Assembly: GCA_028023455.1 (NCBI GenBank)
Contig: JAQFVV010012396.1
Coordinates: 21,452,750-21,516,749, forward strand
Direction: 5' to 3'
Source of the DNA: Epiperipatus broadwayi
Taxonomy: Eukaryota > Onychophora > Udeonychophora > Euonychophora > Peripatidae
DNA: 64,000 nucleotides
The stretch's first letter is position 1. Every line of letters starts with the position of its first letter. The translations under genes were made by a program, and so were the position numbers. The notes below the pieces were generated by a model. The model saw only the letters and a program-made list of their open reading frames with translations. It was not told the origin of the DNA and ran no database searches. This document shows positions 34,883 to 47,334 of the stretch, piece after piece.

Positions 34883-36045
34883 TTTGAGCACTGAAGTGGT
34901 CACCACTGTCATCTACCACAGCCAGACTTATATGCTGTGCCTTTACAATGGCATTTGGGTTACTCCAGGAATCCATAGACTCCTCAGAACCAATGGCAGG
35001 CATCAAAACTGATTCACATGATTCTTGTTCACTAATGACAATTGCCTCAGAAGCAGAGGCTTCAGTTGGAATTTCAATGGATTTGTTGATATTGAGTGAG
35101 GTTATATTACCAGATAAGGGAGATTCAGTTTTCCTTTTTTTATCCATCGCTTTAATTAAACTAGGTTTATTTGTTATAGTATGATGTCTCAAGTTTTCAT
35201 TTTCCTCAAAGTGAGAAGCAGGTTTTACTTTATTCTCAGAGCTGTTTCCTCTCTGATAATTGTTTTTTTTTTTTGGTATTTATTACCATGAGGAAGGAAA
35301 AATTCATTTCAGAATTATCATCAAAAGTGGTGTGGGAATTTCTGGATACTGACCTTTCTGGTTTTGTAACATCAGATTTAGGTGTGGTCCTTCTGTTGAA
35401 TTAAATTTTAAGAATTCCTGATCAGGAATGTATGTATTAGGTTGTGGCACTTCAGATGGCTAAGGCTGCTCAGTACTTGTTTGAAATGAGTTTAGATTAT
35501 CAGGCTGATGTTGAACACTTGGGTTTTTATTTTGTAGTATTGATTTGTTTTCATTTAGATCGTGCTTTTTATACGCAGTGGCTTGTTGATTAATTTGATT
35601 ATTTTGTGTTATGATTGTGAAGGCATGTGGTTAAAGGCTATTTTTCCTTTATTGATAAGGGTGATTTGATCTTCATTTGGTTTAAGAGGCTGCTGTGGCA
35701 TTGAATTTGTGATAGCTTGGTTTGATCGTGAGTTAGACTGAGAAGTGGCATGATTTGTACACTTGTGGCTGCAAGTTTTTCTGCAGCCACATTGTGGGCA
35801 TATTCTTTGTATACAGTCCTTAATAAGATGCATCCTAAGACCACAATAAAAGCATTGAGGCCTCACTCCAAGAAAGGACAGTATCATTGGATCTGCATTA
35901 TGCTTAACTACTGTTGGTATGTCTATGGGACCAATGCCTGGTTTAAGTTGCAGCTCAAAGATGGCTGTATTGGATAGTATCTTAGACCCAGCTGACTCAT
36001 AAGGCAGGCAATTGAATCTAAAAACTTTCCCATATGAAAGTGACT
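34872..36045 (-). pseudogene. LINE ORF1 (gag-like) with CCHC zinc knuckle, broken
   Basis: The best-preserved part runs from 36045 to 35609: a domain reading LPYESAGSKILSNTAIFELQ, then LKPGIGPIDIPTVVKHNADP, followed by CFYCGLRMHLIKDC (C-x2-C-x4-H-x4-C) and a second Cys-rich part, CPQCGCRKTCSHKC. A Gln/Asn/Pro-rich linker follows (about 35600-35340) with an in-frame stop and a frame change. The C-terminal 106 codons (35192-34872) are Ser/Glu-rich and end SGDHFSAQNVL at the stop overlapping ORF2. ORF1 proteins of this type bind the element RNA in a ribonucleoprotein. The N-terminus beyond 36045 is missing, consistent with 5' truncation. Confidence 0.8.
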
Positions 36046-36729
36046 AATAAAATTAAAAGTTTACATCAGCTTAGAAAGCATTAAATTTCATTTTCATTTA
36101 CCACATAATATTGCGATTGTGGTTATTCTTATTATATTATTTACTAGGTGTGTTGAATAGCAATTCAACTTGATAGGAAAATAATAATTTAAGCAAATAA
36201 AAGTTGATCATACTTTTCAAGCTACATTTCTAATAAATTTATTACATTTTGCTTTACAATTGTTTGATTTCATAGGTTAAAAGTTAATTCACTGAAAAAA
36301 TATCTTAAGAGTATTTTTTTAAATGTTCTTTTTGCATAGAGAAATCTGGAAATTACTTTTTACTACTAAATCTTAAAACCGAATCTAAAATTTTTGTACC
36401 CCATAATCCTGTTTAAATATTGTTTCTCTTTGGCAATTTATTTTCCCTAGATTTAAATTTAATTTTAATCTACATGTATGCTATGCAAAAAGTGCACATC
36501 TAGAAATATATATATCTTATTACTTCGAATATAAGCTGTTCTGCATTTAAGCTGCAGTAGGATTTTAAGCTTGGAAAATTGGGGGGGGAAATCTAAAAAT
36601 TAATTTATAATGAGTATAGTATTGAAAAATAGGAAACAATTTTATTTACTTAAATAGAAACTAATATAACTTTTCTTTTGAATTCAGCATCATATGTAAA
36701 TCGTTTTGTCATCATTAGTAAGTTTGGGT

Positions 36730-37110
36730 AATAGAAAAATTCAAAATTGAAATACTTGCAATTGTAATACTATGTGCATTCATGCATAAAGTGTAAAAGT
36801 AGATGTAATTGATGGATAGTGCAAAATTGGTAGAAATATGATGTTAAAATATTTGCTTCAAATTAATATGGGTAATAAAAAAAACCTCAGAATTAAAATT
36901 ATGGCCAGATATGTTGAATTAACTGAGAAAAATGCACCCAGGAAATCACAAATAATGTGCTATCAGTGATGGTAATTATATGTGTGTGCAGTGCATAGAG
37001 TGTAAAGAAAGTACACAATCATTGGGGAATGCAAAATTGGCAAAAATAAAATGTTAAAAAATTCACTTCAAATTTAAGCCATGCCCTAATTTCATGTCTT
37101 CAAAACTGAA
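36730..37110. repeat. Degenerate tandem repeat, about 209-bp unit
   Basis: Units start near 36763 and 36972 (TAATACTATGTGC / TAATTATATGTGTG). Shared blocks include GCATARAGTGTAAA, a TGCAAAATTGGYARAAATA block, ATGTTAAAA and CTTCAAATT. Divergence is substantial, so this is an old duplication. Confidence 0.55.
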
Positions 37111-37865
37111 ATAAAATGTGCAGTTTAAATTTGAAGTACTTCAATTTTATATAATTGACAATATCAAATTTTCACAAAACAACCAATTATCATCAAAAAA
37201 TTTTAGTACCTACAATGCCTTCATCCATTGTTTTTCATATCTTTAGAATAATTGTAGAAGCTAAATATATATATATTTGTTTGCCTAAAAAAAATGTCAA
37301 TTTAGAAATATCTAACATATATTATCTTTTGTCACTTTAAATTTAGTATTCATGGAAATAAACATAATTTGTCGATTGCATGCTAGTGCTGTCTGGGGTC
37401 GGGCTAACAATACTTGAAAAAGGAAGCATAATAGTTACTGAGAATATATATCAACTTTATGGGTATTCTCAACTTTATGGGTTATTATGAGAAGTTGAAT
37501 GTATTTAAAAAATTGAAATAAAGTTTGACTATTTTAAAAACAATTAACAATTAAACAAAGATCAAAACAGGATAACTAAAATGCTATAATTGTAAACTTT
37601 CAAATAAATACTAGTTTTTATATTTTGTAGTTGAAATGGCTTTAACTTGATTAATATTTGTTCTATATTTTTATCTATTTATTTTACCTTTCCTTTTACA
37701 GATTCAATTCCTAAATATCTGTAATACTATCCGATGTTTTTTAAAATAAAATGTTTGTTTTGAAAGAATAGAAATTGATTGTTATGGATGTGTCATTTTA
37801 TATTTTTCTAATGCTACTCTATTTTAACAAAATTAGCTTAATTACTTAATACAATATACACTTTG

Positions 37866-37959
37866 ACCAAGCTACTAAGAAATATATATATAAAGAAAGT
37901 TATTTAAAAATAACCAAGCTACTAAGAAATATATATATAAAGAAAGTTATTTAAAAATT
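37866..37959. repeat. Tandem duplication of 47 bp
   Basis: ACCAAGCTACTAAGAAATAT, a TA tract, AAAGAAAGTTATTTAAAAAT, occurs at 37866-37912 and 37913-37959, essentially identical. Confidence 0.93.
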
Positions 37960-40759
37960 ACCATCTTGCAAAATGTGGAAAATCAAACATAGATTGCATA
38001 AGACTGGATTTAGATCTGAAGTTTATTAAAAAAATAAAAGCCCAATTGACAGAATCTCATATTCTATACAAATGTTAAAGTACTTAGAAAAAGTCATCTA
38101 TAAATGAGGGGTCTCCCAAAATCTAGCAGAAAATAATTATGTAATGCAATATAGACAATACTGTTAATATGATAATCTGAAATGTTACAGAATGAAATCA
38201 TGTCACAAGTGAATATTTAAAATGTAAATTCTTTCCAAGCAGTGTACTTCAAAATCTTAAACACACACACACACAAGTTACAATTTATAATTATGTGTAA
38301 TGTGCTCACATCATTTATTAGAATTACATTAGTGCCAACAATATAGTAAGTAGTAGATTAAGTACACCTAGTATTTAAATGTGAATTCAATTAAATTAAA
38401 GAGAGAGATTATTTAAGTAAGGCAAACATGGAAGTTAAGTTCATTTAAGTTATTTAATATAAATTAATAATATCTCAGGGAATCTGATATAAAGAAAAGT
38501 GATTCCTATGAAAAGTTAATAGAGTTGGAATATTTAATTGTAGAAGAAGATTTTGGTTCATCAATCGATGGTGTCATTGTGAAAAGTTATACATTCAATT
38601 AAATTTATTGTACTTTTAATATTTTTCTTGATGTGTGTTTTTTTATGTTTTATTCAATATGTAGATCAGAAAGAGATATGATCCCCTAAACTATGCCACA
38701 AATAATTATGCTATAGGATGGATATAAACTAAAATGGATAAAAAGGTGAGAAGTAGTATTCAAAGATAATAATCTAATTTGTCTTTTATTACAAGTTGTT
38801 TATTTTATGATGTCGAAGAAGAATATATTGGTTATAATGCCAATCAATGCATGTAGAAAACCTGAGACAAATATCATAAAGATTGTGGTTTAAACCAATA
38901 TTAATTCCAAATTCATGAAGAACCTGGTGGTGTCCAACCAAATTATCAAGAAGTTCATAAACATGATATAAGCATTAAATGTGTGGAATTTACAAAGCAT
39001 TCTTCCCTTTTCAGCATTCAGAATGTCAGCAACCTGATTTCAAGTGGTATTTACCTGATTGCAGTTCATTAAATTATCAAAGCTGAAAAGAGAAGTGAAC
39101 CACCCATATTATTATATCTATGATAATAAGAAGACCAACCTACTCGTCTTAAGATGTCCTTCTATATATTATACATGTGTTGTTTTTATATATATGGATA
39201 CATAAACAAAAGAAATTATTGCTGGGTTTTATATATACTGTGGTACTTGAGATTTCTTCATGAATGAATGTATGAAGCACAGATGAAAGAAATTGGCTGG
39301 GAATAAAAATAAATATTGAAAACGACATTATTTCAAATATTAACTTTGCAGCTAATGAAAATGTGTTTGCACTTCCTACTGAAAGATGCCTATTAAACCT
39401 TAGCTGTACTAATTTAATAGTAACTTTTAAATAAAATTAAAGGAAATAACTTATGGAAAAGTAGGCAGCAAATATTTAATACAAAAAAATCTTTCAAATG
39501 AAACTTCCAGATGTCTTTTACACCTTAAGAGTGATGTAAAAAAATTAACTTTCAAGAGAGTGTCAAAGAAAAGTAATGTGTCTTTATTTTGAAATATTTG
39601 TTTATATTTTAAGTGTTAAGCCCAAAAAAGTAATTGAAATTTATAACTAAATTATTTATATTTAATTATGTGCACGCAGTATATATCTATTTCGCATTGG
39701 GTAAAGAGAAACATATTAGCATATAGATATAATAAGTTATTATGGAGAATTAATATATTTTGTGTCATGGTGTGCATGCATAATTATGCATGTACACATA
39801 CTAAATTCATTTATTGTTTTTCTGAAAATTAGTGATGATGATATTTTAATGTTAATATTAAATCGATTAACGAATACTCTCTATTAATTTAGCAGTGATT
39901 ACACCTGCTCACCAGGTATGCACGTTTTTGTTCTTATATATGTGTGAGTTATATAGCCATTTATATATTTTTGTAAATTAGATTGAGTTTTTAAATTATT
40001 GACATTTTCCGGATATTTGTAAATAATCAAAATCGGAGTAATGATTTGTATTATCCCTTTAATTTCACTTTTTAATTATTATTTCCAATTAATAAATGTA
40101 GTAATTATTATTTGAAATTATTCCAGTAAAGATATCTGATACTAGAATGGATTACGTTTTACATACAGACATTGTCTCTTATTCGCAGTAACATTATTTA
40201 GGGTCCTTGTGACGCAAAGCTATTTTGCACAATGAACATTATGCATGCATATATATATGCATATGTTTGGACGACAACTATAATAATTGTCTTTAGAATT
40301 AGTTAGGTAGGACAAAGATAAAAATCATATTTAAAAATCCATACACATTATATTATTGAATTTATATTATTATTACTATGTTGTTGATGGCCAGCATACT
40401 CATGGTTTCATAAGTCCCAGAACATTGATTATGATCAGTATTGATATCATGCCCTCAGCATTTTTATTATAGCACTTAAATATGTATGTGCAGATGAAAT
40501 ATTGATGATGGCTTTTATAATGATTAGTCTCAGATTTTATAGCATATATTTTTTAATTTCAATAACAAAAAAAGACAGTTGACTTTTGATTACTGCTGGT
40601 AATGTTATGTTTATCAATTATACAATGTCTTTATTATTTATTTCCAATGCTAATTCTTTGCTCATTTTCCATCAGTAATAAATCCATCATCAATGTATAT
40701 AACTTATTTCAATTACAATATATATACAATATAATGTTACATTATTATCCAATGTTTTA

Positions 40760-40925
40760 ATCTATTTATATTGCTGGTTAAGCATGAAATACTTATATTG
40801 AAGATTATTTATCTTTTTCACATGTGTGTGTGGTCATGTGTATTGGTTATATTAGATAGGATGGGTAACTACAGGGAACGTGAAAGTCTGTGTTCAAATC
40901 CACTATATTTATTTATATTTTGCAA
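40760..40925 (+). repeat. tRNA-like short repeat, single copy
   Basis: Contains GCTGGTTAAGCATGAAATAC, ATTATTTATCTTTTTC, CATGTGTGTGTGGTCATG and GTGAAAGTCTGTGTTCAAAT, the last resembling a polymerase III B box. It is homologous to the right arm of the foldback at 58401-59020 and to 20930-21105. Confidence 0.6.
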
Positions 40926-41155
40926 ATTAGGTAAAAGACAAAGTAAATGTTTCTCTTTTTTCTGGTAAATAAGTTCATTAGAAAGTGATATTTAAAGACT
41001 TATTTAGAATTATGAACAAGACTTTACTCCAAAAATGCATTAAAATTTAATCTACTCAAATTAAAGTTGTCAATTTTTTATATTTATTTTCATAGGTTAC
41101 ACAAAAATTATTATTTTAAAAATCTATGCACTTGATGAAAGGAAAATTTAGTTTT

Positions 41156-41275
41156 ATTACAATATATATATAAATGAAATGTTATCCAGTAATATCCATG
41201 CATAATTTTTCATTTATTACAATATATATATAAATGAAATGTTATCCAGTAATATCCATGCATAATTTATTGTAG
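41156..41275. repeat. Tandem duplication of 60 bp
   Basis: ATTACAATATATATATAAAT, then GAAATGTTATCCAGTAATAT and CCATGCATAATTT, occurs at 41156 and at 41216 with almost no differences. Confidence 0.93.
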
Positions 41276-41469
41276 TAAAAAATGTATATACCAACATTTT
41301 GACCAGATCACACTGGTCATTAACTGAATAGTAAATATTATGAGAATAGTTGTAGAAGTGCTGTAATCATTGACATATAATAATAATGGATGTTCTATTG
41401 AGAGAAAATAGGTAAAAATAATAAATATCAGAAATTATTTAGATTAATTATTTTTTAAAAAATATTCTA

Positions 41470-42660
41470 AGTAGAACATAATTTGGATGTATCACCATAT
41501 TTGTTGATACAATCTGGCCTTTTAACAAACTCAGTGGGTTTTTTTGATTTGACATTGATGGCATGTGTCACATGTGTATAGTATTCTGGTGTTAGCAAAA
41601 TCAATACTGTGATCTGTATCTATAGCCTGGATAGTGCTGCTGATGAATATTTCTTAACAGCATTAACATGTTCATCTCTTTTAGCACTGATGTGACAATT
41701 GCTCATACATACACAAGAAACTTTACAAATGCCATATAAAATTTCATAAACTATATGAGTTTCAAAAGGAATTAAGTCTTTAGTCTTTGATGAAATAATA
41801 TTAATTTTTTGATAAAAAGTATAAGCTATCTTTATATTGTAATGGATTAGTATATTTCCAATATTGCCTGCAGTTCCTTTTATATAAAGAATACAAACTT
41901 TAATAGTTGTTTCTTCTTCTGTTTGCTTGTAGTTTTGATTGTTTATGGCTTAAATCAAGATTCAGTATATTGTTTTATTATTGTAGCCATTAGTTAATAA
42001 GACATTACTTACATGATTCATTTCATTTTTCCACATTTAATTTATCTGAAAGAAAGTTAATTGCTCTAGTGAAAAGAGTTTTTGTTACAAAAAAGATTTT
42101 AACTGGATGATGATGTGATGAAAATTGTAGATGTGTGTCGGTGTATATAGATTTTTTGAAAATTAAAAAAGATAAAATATTATTATGTTTCTTAGTGACA
42201 AGTACATAGAGAAAAGGAAGTTTCCCATCAGTCTCTGCTTCCATTATAAAAATAATATTAGAATATATATTGTTTGTATGTGTGAAAAAATCCTGTAATT
42301 TATCTTTACCATGTTGCCAGTTCATATAATATCATCTATACATGTGAGTCAAACAAGATGTTATAAAGGTACTCCTCTAAAGCAGTGGATTTTCACATAT
42401 AGCATAAATAAATCAGCTTTTATCCCTGAGATATGTGAGCCTATCTGAGTGCCACAAATCTGCCTGTAACATGGACCATTAAACTTGAAATAAATGTTTG
42501 AAATGCAATGTTTAGCTAATTTAATATTGTAGTCTGATAAATTGCAACATTTAGGAATTATATTTAAACCTTCTTCAATTACAACATTCGTCAATAGAGA
42601 AGTAATATCGAAGCTGACTAGAATATCATTAGGATAATTTTTTAATTTTTTATTAAAGAA
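41470..42660 (-). mobile_element. Decayed Penelope-like element, a further family
   Basis: From 42660 on the minus strand the RT reads NYPNDILVSFDITSLLTNVV (VSFDVxSLFTNVP motif with the first catalytic Asp), then IEEGLNIIPKCCN, then YFKFNGPCYRQICGTQIGSH and IKADLFM (Y-Q-GxxMGS-ISxxxADLFM). The 42325-42023 frame continues with LPFLYVLVTKKHNNILSFLI and YTDTHLQFSSHHHPVK, the LPFLDVLV, RKPTHTDxYLxFxSxHP region. The YxDD box falls at the junction between frames (about 42360-42310) and is not readable. A GIY-YIG-like segment follows (IVYEILYGICKVSC, about 41755-41710) but is poorly kept. Motif spelling differs from both the 17.9-kb and 24-27-kb elements, so this is a third PLE lineage. Stops and lost residues make it dead. 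Confidence 0.78.
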
Positions 42661-42892
42661 ATAAAATGTATAGAATTTTTAATATACAATTTAATATACT
42701 GAAATGTATGTTTTATTATATTAAATAATGCGCTCATTAATGGAAGAAGGGGAAATTGTATATTTTTCGATGACGGTAAAATTTGGTCCAACACTAGAAG
42801 TTGACATTGACTTAGAAGGGTTAATAATAATATGAATTTAAATAAATAAAATAGCGAATGAAAAGTTAGTAATTACTACTGTATTTATTCTT

Positions 42893-42970
42893 ATATATTT
42901 TAGGATTATATTGTTTATATGTGTGAAAAAAAATCATATAATTTATTTTTACCATGTTGCCAGCTATTAC
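42893..42970 (-). pseudogene. Second, short PLE fragment
   Basis: Matches 42255-42330 within the element just downstream, for example TGTGTGAAAAAA and TTTACCATGTTGCCAG. It is in the same orientation, 640 bases away, outside any continuous RT. It could be a second truncated insertion or a local duplication. Confidence 0.5.
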
Positions 42971-43089
42971 GTTAGCATATAATTTATGCTCTGCGCGTAA
43001 GTCAGTAAATGATATGCTTATATATGATCAAATCCAAAGTATAGGTGGGTTCATTCTACATTTATGTTTACTGATGTTTTAATTTACTT

Positions 43090-43855
43090 ATAGCTCGATG
43101 GGGGGGGGGGATGTTTCAGTGATTTCACATTATTTTATTTCTTATATATATCAATATGTTTATTTTTATTGTTATTGTAGATAATGCTATTTTATTAATC
43201 TTTTGTCATTTTTTTTTAAAATATAATTTATGTAATCGGATTTATTATAAATCTTTTATAAAATATAGTTTATGTAATCAGATTTACTATTTTAGCAAAC
43301 AATGTAGCTAAAATACATTTTTAAATGATTTTCTTTTATTCTAAGTGAGCACTTCTTTATCGAGGTCATATAAAGATTATTGCAAGATCAACTTAGTCCA
43401 TTTGCGATTTTTTTTTCCTACTAAAAAAGTCTTCACACTGAGAAATGAAAAACTGAAAGGTCATATCAGAGTAATAATAAAAATTAATACACAGCTGGAA
43501 ATCCCAATAGGAACAGGATTAGAAGTGAGTAGATTGTTTCCTGTGGATAGAAAACATTTTGTTTTGAAATGAAAAAAAAATATATTAAAATTTCAACAGA
43601 AAATTTCAAATATCAGTATTATTTTTTATTGTGTAAATTTGACAAAATAGAACATCAAAACTATTCAGTTAGAAGCCAATATACTACTCCATGCTTTGTA
43701 AGTTAATAAGATGCTTAAATTTCACTTATCAAAAAATATTTATTGCAAAAAGCTTTTACTAAGGCAAAAATGTCTGAACTAAATATTATTCATATTACTG
43801 TTTTGATCATTGTTGTAAAATAAATAATTATTGTATGCATTTAATATGTATATTC
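43090..43855. other. Short AT-rich interval, no gene seen
   Basis: Holds a G10 run (43100-43109) and a diverged short duplication (about 43215-43290) with TTTATGTAATCRGATTTA at both places. A 75-codon frame at 43345-43572 has no recognisable motif. Confidence 0.45.
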
Positions 43856-43989
43856 AAATCACCCTCACAAACGTTATATTTTAGCAACGCCCTCTGCGAA
43901 TAAATATGAAGTCTGAAATTCAAACAGCCAACACAGAAAGATTCACAGAGTGAGTTGTTAAAATATTATAATGTTTGGGAGGGTGATTT
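43856..43989. mobile_element. MITE-like element with terminal inverted repeats
   Basis: The left end AAATCACCCTCACAAACGTT (43856) and the right end, read on the other strand, AAATCACCCTCCCAAACATT (from 43989) form inverted repeats. They continue for about 33 bases through ATATTTTARCAAC with a few mismatches and a 1-2 base gap. The enclosed 60-odd bases have no coding capacity. Size (134 bp) and structure fit a miniature inverted-repeat transposable element. I cannot identify a clear target-site duplication (flanks GTATATTC and AAATATTTTC), so the superfamily is open. Confidence 0.65.
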
Positions 43990-43999
43990 AAATATTTTC

Positions 44000-46070
44000 T
44001 ATTTAATTTTCATATAGAGATATTGTGGTGTAATAGTTATCTCCAAACGCTATTTCTACTATCTATTCAGTATTAGTCAATAAATGAATAGCTAGCTACT
44101 CCTATCTAAAAATAAAGATGAAAAATAATAAACCCATCAAACTGTGATTACTTGCACAATGAGAAAGTCATTGTAGCCTCTTTTATTTTTATTTTTTGTA
44201 AAAGATGGATCTATTGGAAAGGCCTTGTGTTGCAATTAACTACCTAAGGGTTGTTTTGTGTTTAAAAGGCCAGCAAATAACTTATATTAAGCAAATATTT
44301 ATCAAAAATCTTTTTCATACAACAGTAGTGAAGAAAATATCATTACTCATTAAACTGCTGAATAGTGAAAGCTTAAATGGTTTTATATTCTCATTTTGAT
44401 CTCCCTGACATAGTTACCAATATATGATGAGTAGCTAGGATAATTACGAGGTGATCAAATAAAAAAAATTGCTAAGCCAATTGAAATCCAGAAAAAAAAG
44501 TTCATATATCCAGTCCAGGTTCAAACTCAAGTCATTATGAGACCATGTCATCACTATACCTTTGTATTTATGTATACTATTTCAAATTTATATATCTTGA
44601 ATTTTAATTAAATAAAGAATGCAGGTAATTCGATAATGTATGGAAAGAAATGGGGTAAAATCAAAATATAAACTGAGGTTTGAACAGGAATAAACTCAGC
44701 TTAGAGAATAAAGCAAATAGACAGTCAACAAATCGAGTCTCTTTTTAATTGGATATCGTTTCTAGATATCACTTTAATTATTTTAATTATTTTATTAAAA
44801 TGCATTAAACTTCAATCTTAAATAAATATATATATTTTTTTATAATCCTCTTAAAACAAATGTATCAAACATTAAATATTTATATTTTGCTTCAATACAA
44901 TCAACAAAAATGATAAAAAATGCAAATCTCCCCCACACACACTCCCTTTCCCAACATGTATTTCAACTAAGCCATTTTCCTCAAGGGCCTAGACTATTTT
45001 TTAATCATCAATATTCTAATGCAATGGTTTTATTTATATCTGATAAGTTATAGCCAATTCACATTGTTGGCTTCACTTTTCAAAGCCTTTGATTACTAGA
45101 TGTTGCTATAATTGTTTATCAAACAATTACTCTAAATTTGAGATAAAAAAAATTATGCCTTAATGATGTGCATTTTAATTAAATTTGTAATACTTTACAT
45201 AACATTATAACTTATTATATTGCATTATACTTTAGACTTAGAGTACTATGCTTCCATTCTTGTGCCTTCTATAATCAAATGTTTTTAATAATGCTTATTT
45301 CATAGATAATTAATACAAACATCAAAAAAATCAAAATCATCTCCACAACATCAATTTTAAGTAATCCATTCTTCTCAAGTAGACTTGGCTCTCTACAATT
45401 TTCTAATGTTTTAACTTTTTATCTAATCTTAATGTAAAGTTTGCATCACCAAGTGGCACTTTGGTTGTTTTACTTTAATTTACTCTCTTGCAGCTATTTG
45501 CATTATTTTTTTGTGAATTTTGCATTTATTTGATACTACTTACTGAAACTAAAATATATTTGGTTTATTAATTTAAAAAATCTTAAAATGTTAGTATCAT
45601 ACAAAAAAACCTTCTGCAAACAAACACTAATGCTTAAGATCATTAATTTCCTTATTCTCAAAGTAGTTACTGCATTTGTAAGAGTTGTCTTTTATTTTAG
45701 TGTTGAAATGGAAATAGGATCTTTTTCATAGTTTATTTATAAATATAAAATTACCTTTTTAATATATTTGTGAAATATTTATTTTTTAGTAAAAATATGG
45801 TGATTAGATACAGATTTTATTCTAAACTTATAAAAAATATTTAACTTCTAGAAGAATACAAATGAAAAAAAAATTAATATGGTAAAGAGGGAATTAAAAT
45901 CTCTTCATATAGTAATGCACCCATGCAAACCAAAACACCAAAATATAGGGATGCTGGATTCAGATCTATATGACTATACTAGAGAATGAGCTTGGATCAA
46001 ACATATTATTGTGTTTTCATCTTGGAATCATAACTTTATATTTGACTAAATAGATAAAAGCTGATTGCTG
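44000..46070. other. AT-rich interval, no gene seen
   Basis: No recognisable protein. A 64-codon frame at 44205-44399 is unsupported. Some weak internal similarity (44930-45010 vs 45340-45420) may reflect an old repeat. Confidence 0.5.
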
Positions 46071-46074
46071 AAGG

Positions 46075-46255
46075 GTTGCATTAAATCCCAAGATCTGATC
46101 CAAGGTTTCTCACTGATGAAAGCCACAAGCTAGAAACTAGTGTAGTAATATTGGATGAGTAGACACTAGAAAGTGATTTTACACACAAACATTCTTGCAT
46201 CCATTAATTACTAAGGCTTGCACTGGGTCGCATTACTCTATGGAGAATTTGCTAG
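46075..46255 (+). repeat. Degraded copy of the hammerhead-like repeat
   Basis: Homologous to 28320-28500. It keeps CTGATGA (46113-46119), the AGC/GCT remnant of stem II, and GAAAC (46133-46137). The cleavage triplet is GUG instead of GUC (46140-46142), and stem I is broken by two mismatches. A G at the cleavage position is not tolerated by hammerheads, so this copy should be inactive. Confidence 0.55.
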
Positions 46256-46259
46256 TGTT

Positions 46260-47330
46260 TTAATAGCTTGTGTGAGCATATGAAACAATGAACATATAAT
46301 GTTTTACTGGTTTTAATGAAGGGAGTTGTGATTGGTTGAAAAAAGGTTTCTATAATCATTCTTGTTGTTAATTTTTATATTTTTTTGTAAAATGATGGTT
46401 TGTTTGTTTTTTTTTTTTGCTTTATGCGTTCCTTACAAAAATGTATTTTGATATTAAAAATAGAGAGGAAATAAATTTTATTTTATTCACAATACATTTT
46501 TATTAGCAATCAGAAAATAAAAAAGCTATTGTTCTGATCATGTGTTTCACTTATTATCTCTCTTTTTCTATATTTGTAAAGTTGAAATATTATTTTTTTT
46601 AAAAATTTAATTTTAAAAAAATAACTTAAAAGTTATAAAAATATAATGCAGAATAATGTTTAGTTACTAAAATAAAAAGTTGAAAATATAACTCAAACAC
46701 CTGCTAGGACTGTTAGATAAGTTCACAGTTGAAGAGTTTATTAATATTTCATTCATATACATATAAATTACGAACAATTCAAATTATCAGCTTCATTTTT
46801 ATAAAAGATAATTTTCTGTTGTTTATAATGATAAGACAATAATGATGATATTTAAAGAAAGGTGAAAAATAATAATTTCATTCATTGTAATTCCTCTGGT
46901 TATAAATGATAAAACACTGATAGACGATTGATTGGTGAATAAAAAAAAAAAAAACCAAAGCTACTAAAGAGATTCATTTAATTAAAATATGAATCATAAG
47001 AGATGATTTGCATTTTCACCATATTTTTTGTTGATTGTTTTCAAAGTGAAGAAAAGTATTTAACAATATTAAAGTAAATTATTTATAATTGATCATAAAA
47101 GCAAGTAAATTAATTTAGAATTTTAATAATTTATTTAATTTAACATTCAGGAACTTGGATGTTATGATAAGAAGAATCTAGAATTTACATGTTTTAAATT
47201 AATCTTAGTGCTTTTGAAACCTATCTATGGTCTCATATCCACAACACAGAATTTTAAGTAGGAGGGTAGGTATATGTATAGTATATGTTTATTTAAATTT
47301 ATTCAAATGTATGCAGTGAATTTATATAAT
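46260..47330. other. AT-rich interval, no gene seen
   Basis: Only poly-A and poly-T runs (for example 46411-46420 and 46941-46955). Confidence 0.5.
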
Positions 47331-47334
47331 TTAT

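Larger units (their letters stand above)
31740..36046 (-). mobile_element. L1/Tx1-like LINE with CCHC ORF1 and APE-RT ORF2, nearly intact
   Basis: A minus-strand non-LTR retrotransposon. ORF1 (36045-34872) has a zinc knuckle. ORF2 (34882-32180) carries AP-endonuclease and reverse transcriptase domains, and a Cys/His motif survives out of frame downstream (32020-31970). The ORF1 stop TAA (34874-34872) overlaps the ORF2 ATG (34882-34880) in an 11-nt window, a layout that suits reinitiation. The post-RT region (residues 681-790) resembles L1/Tx1-type elements more than CR1 or RTE. The 5' end is truncated inside ORF1 near 36046. Relatives are at 51270-55560 and 61600-64000. Among the window's elements it has the fewest disabling changes. 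Confidence 0.9.
36060..41150. other. Long AT-rich interval with local repeats, no gene seen
   Basis: About 5 kb. It holds a degenerate tandem repeat (36730-37110), a 47-bp tandem pair (37866-37959), a CA tract (38262-38276), a near-palindrome around TGCATAATTATGCA (39776-39789) and a tRNA-like repeat (40760-40925). No reading frame matches a protein I recognise. Confidence 0.5.
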
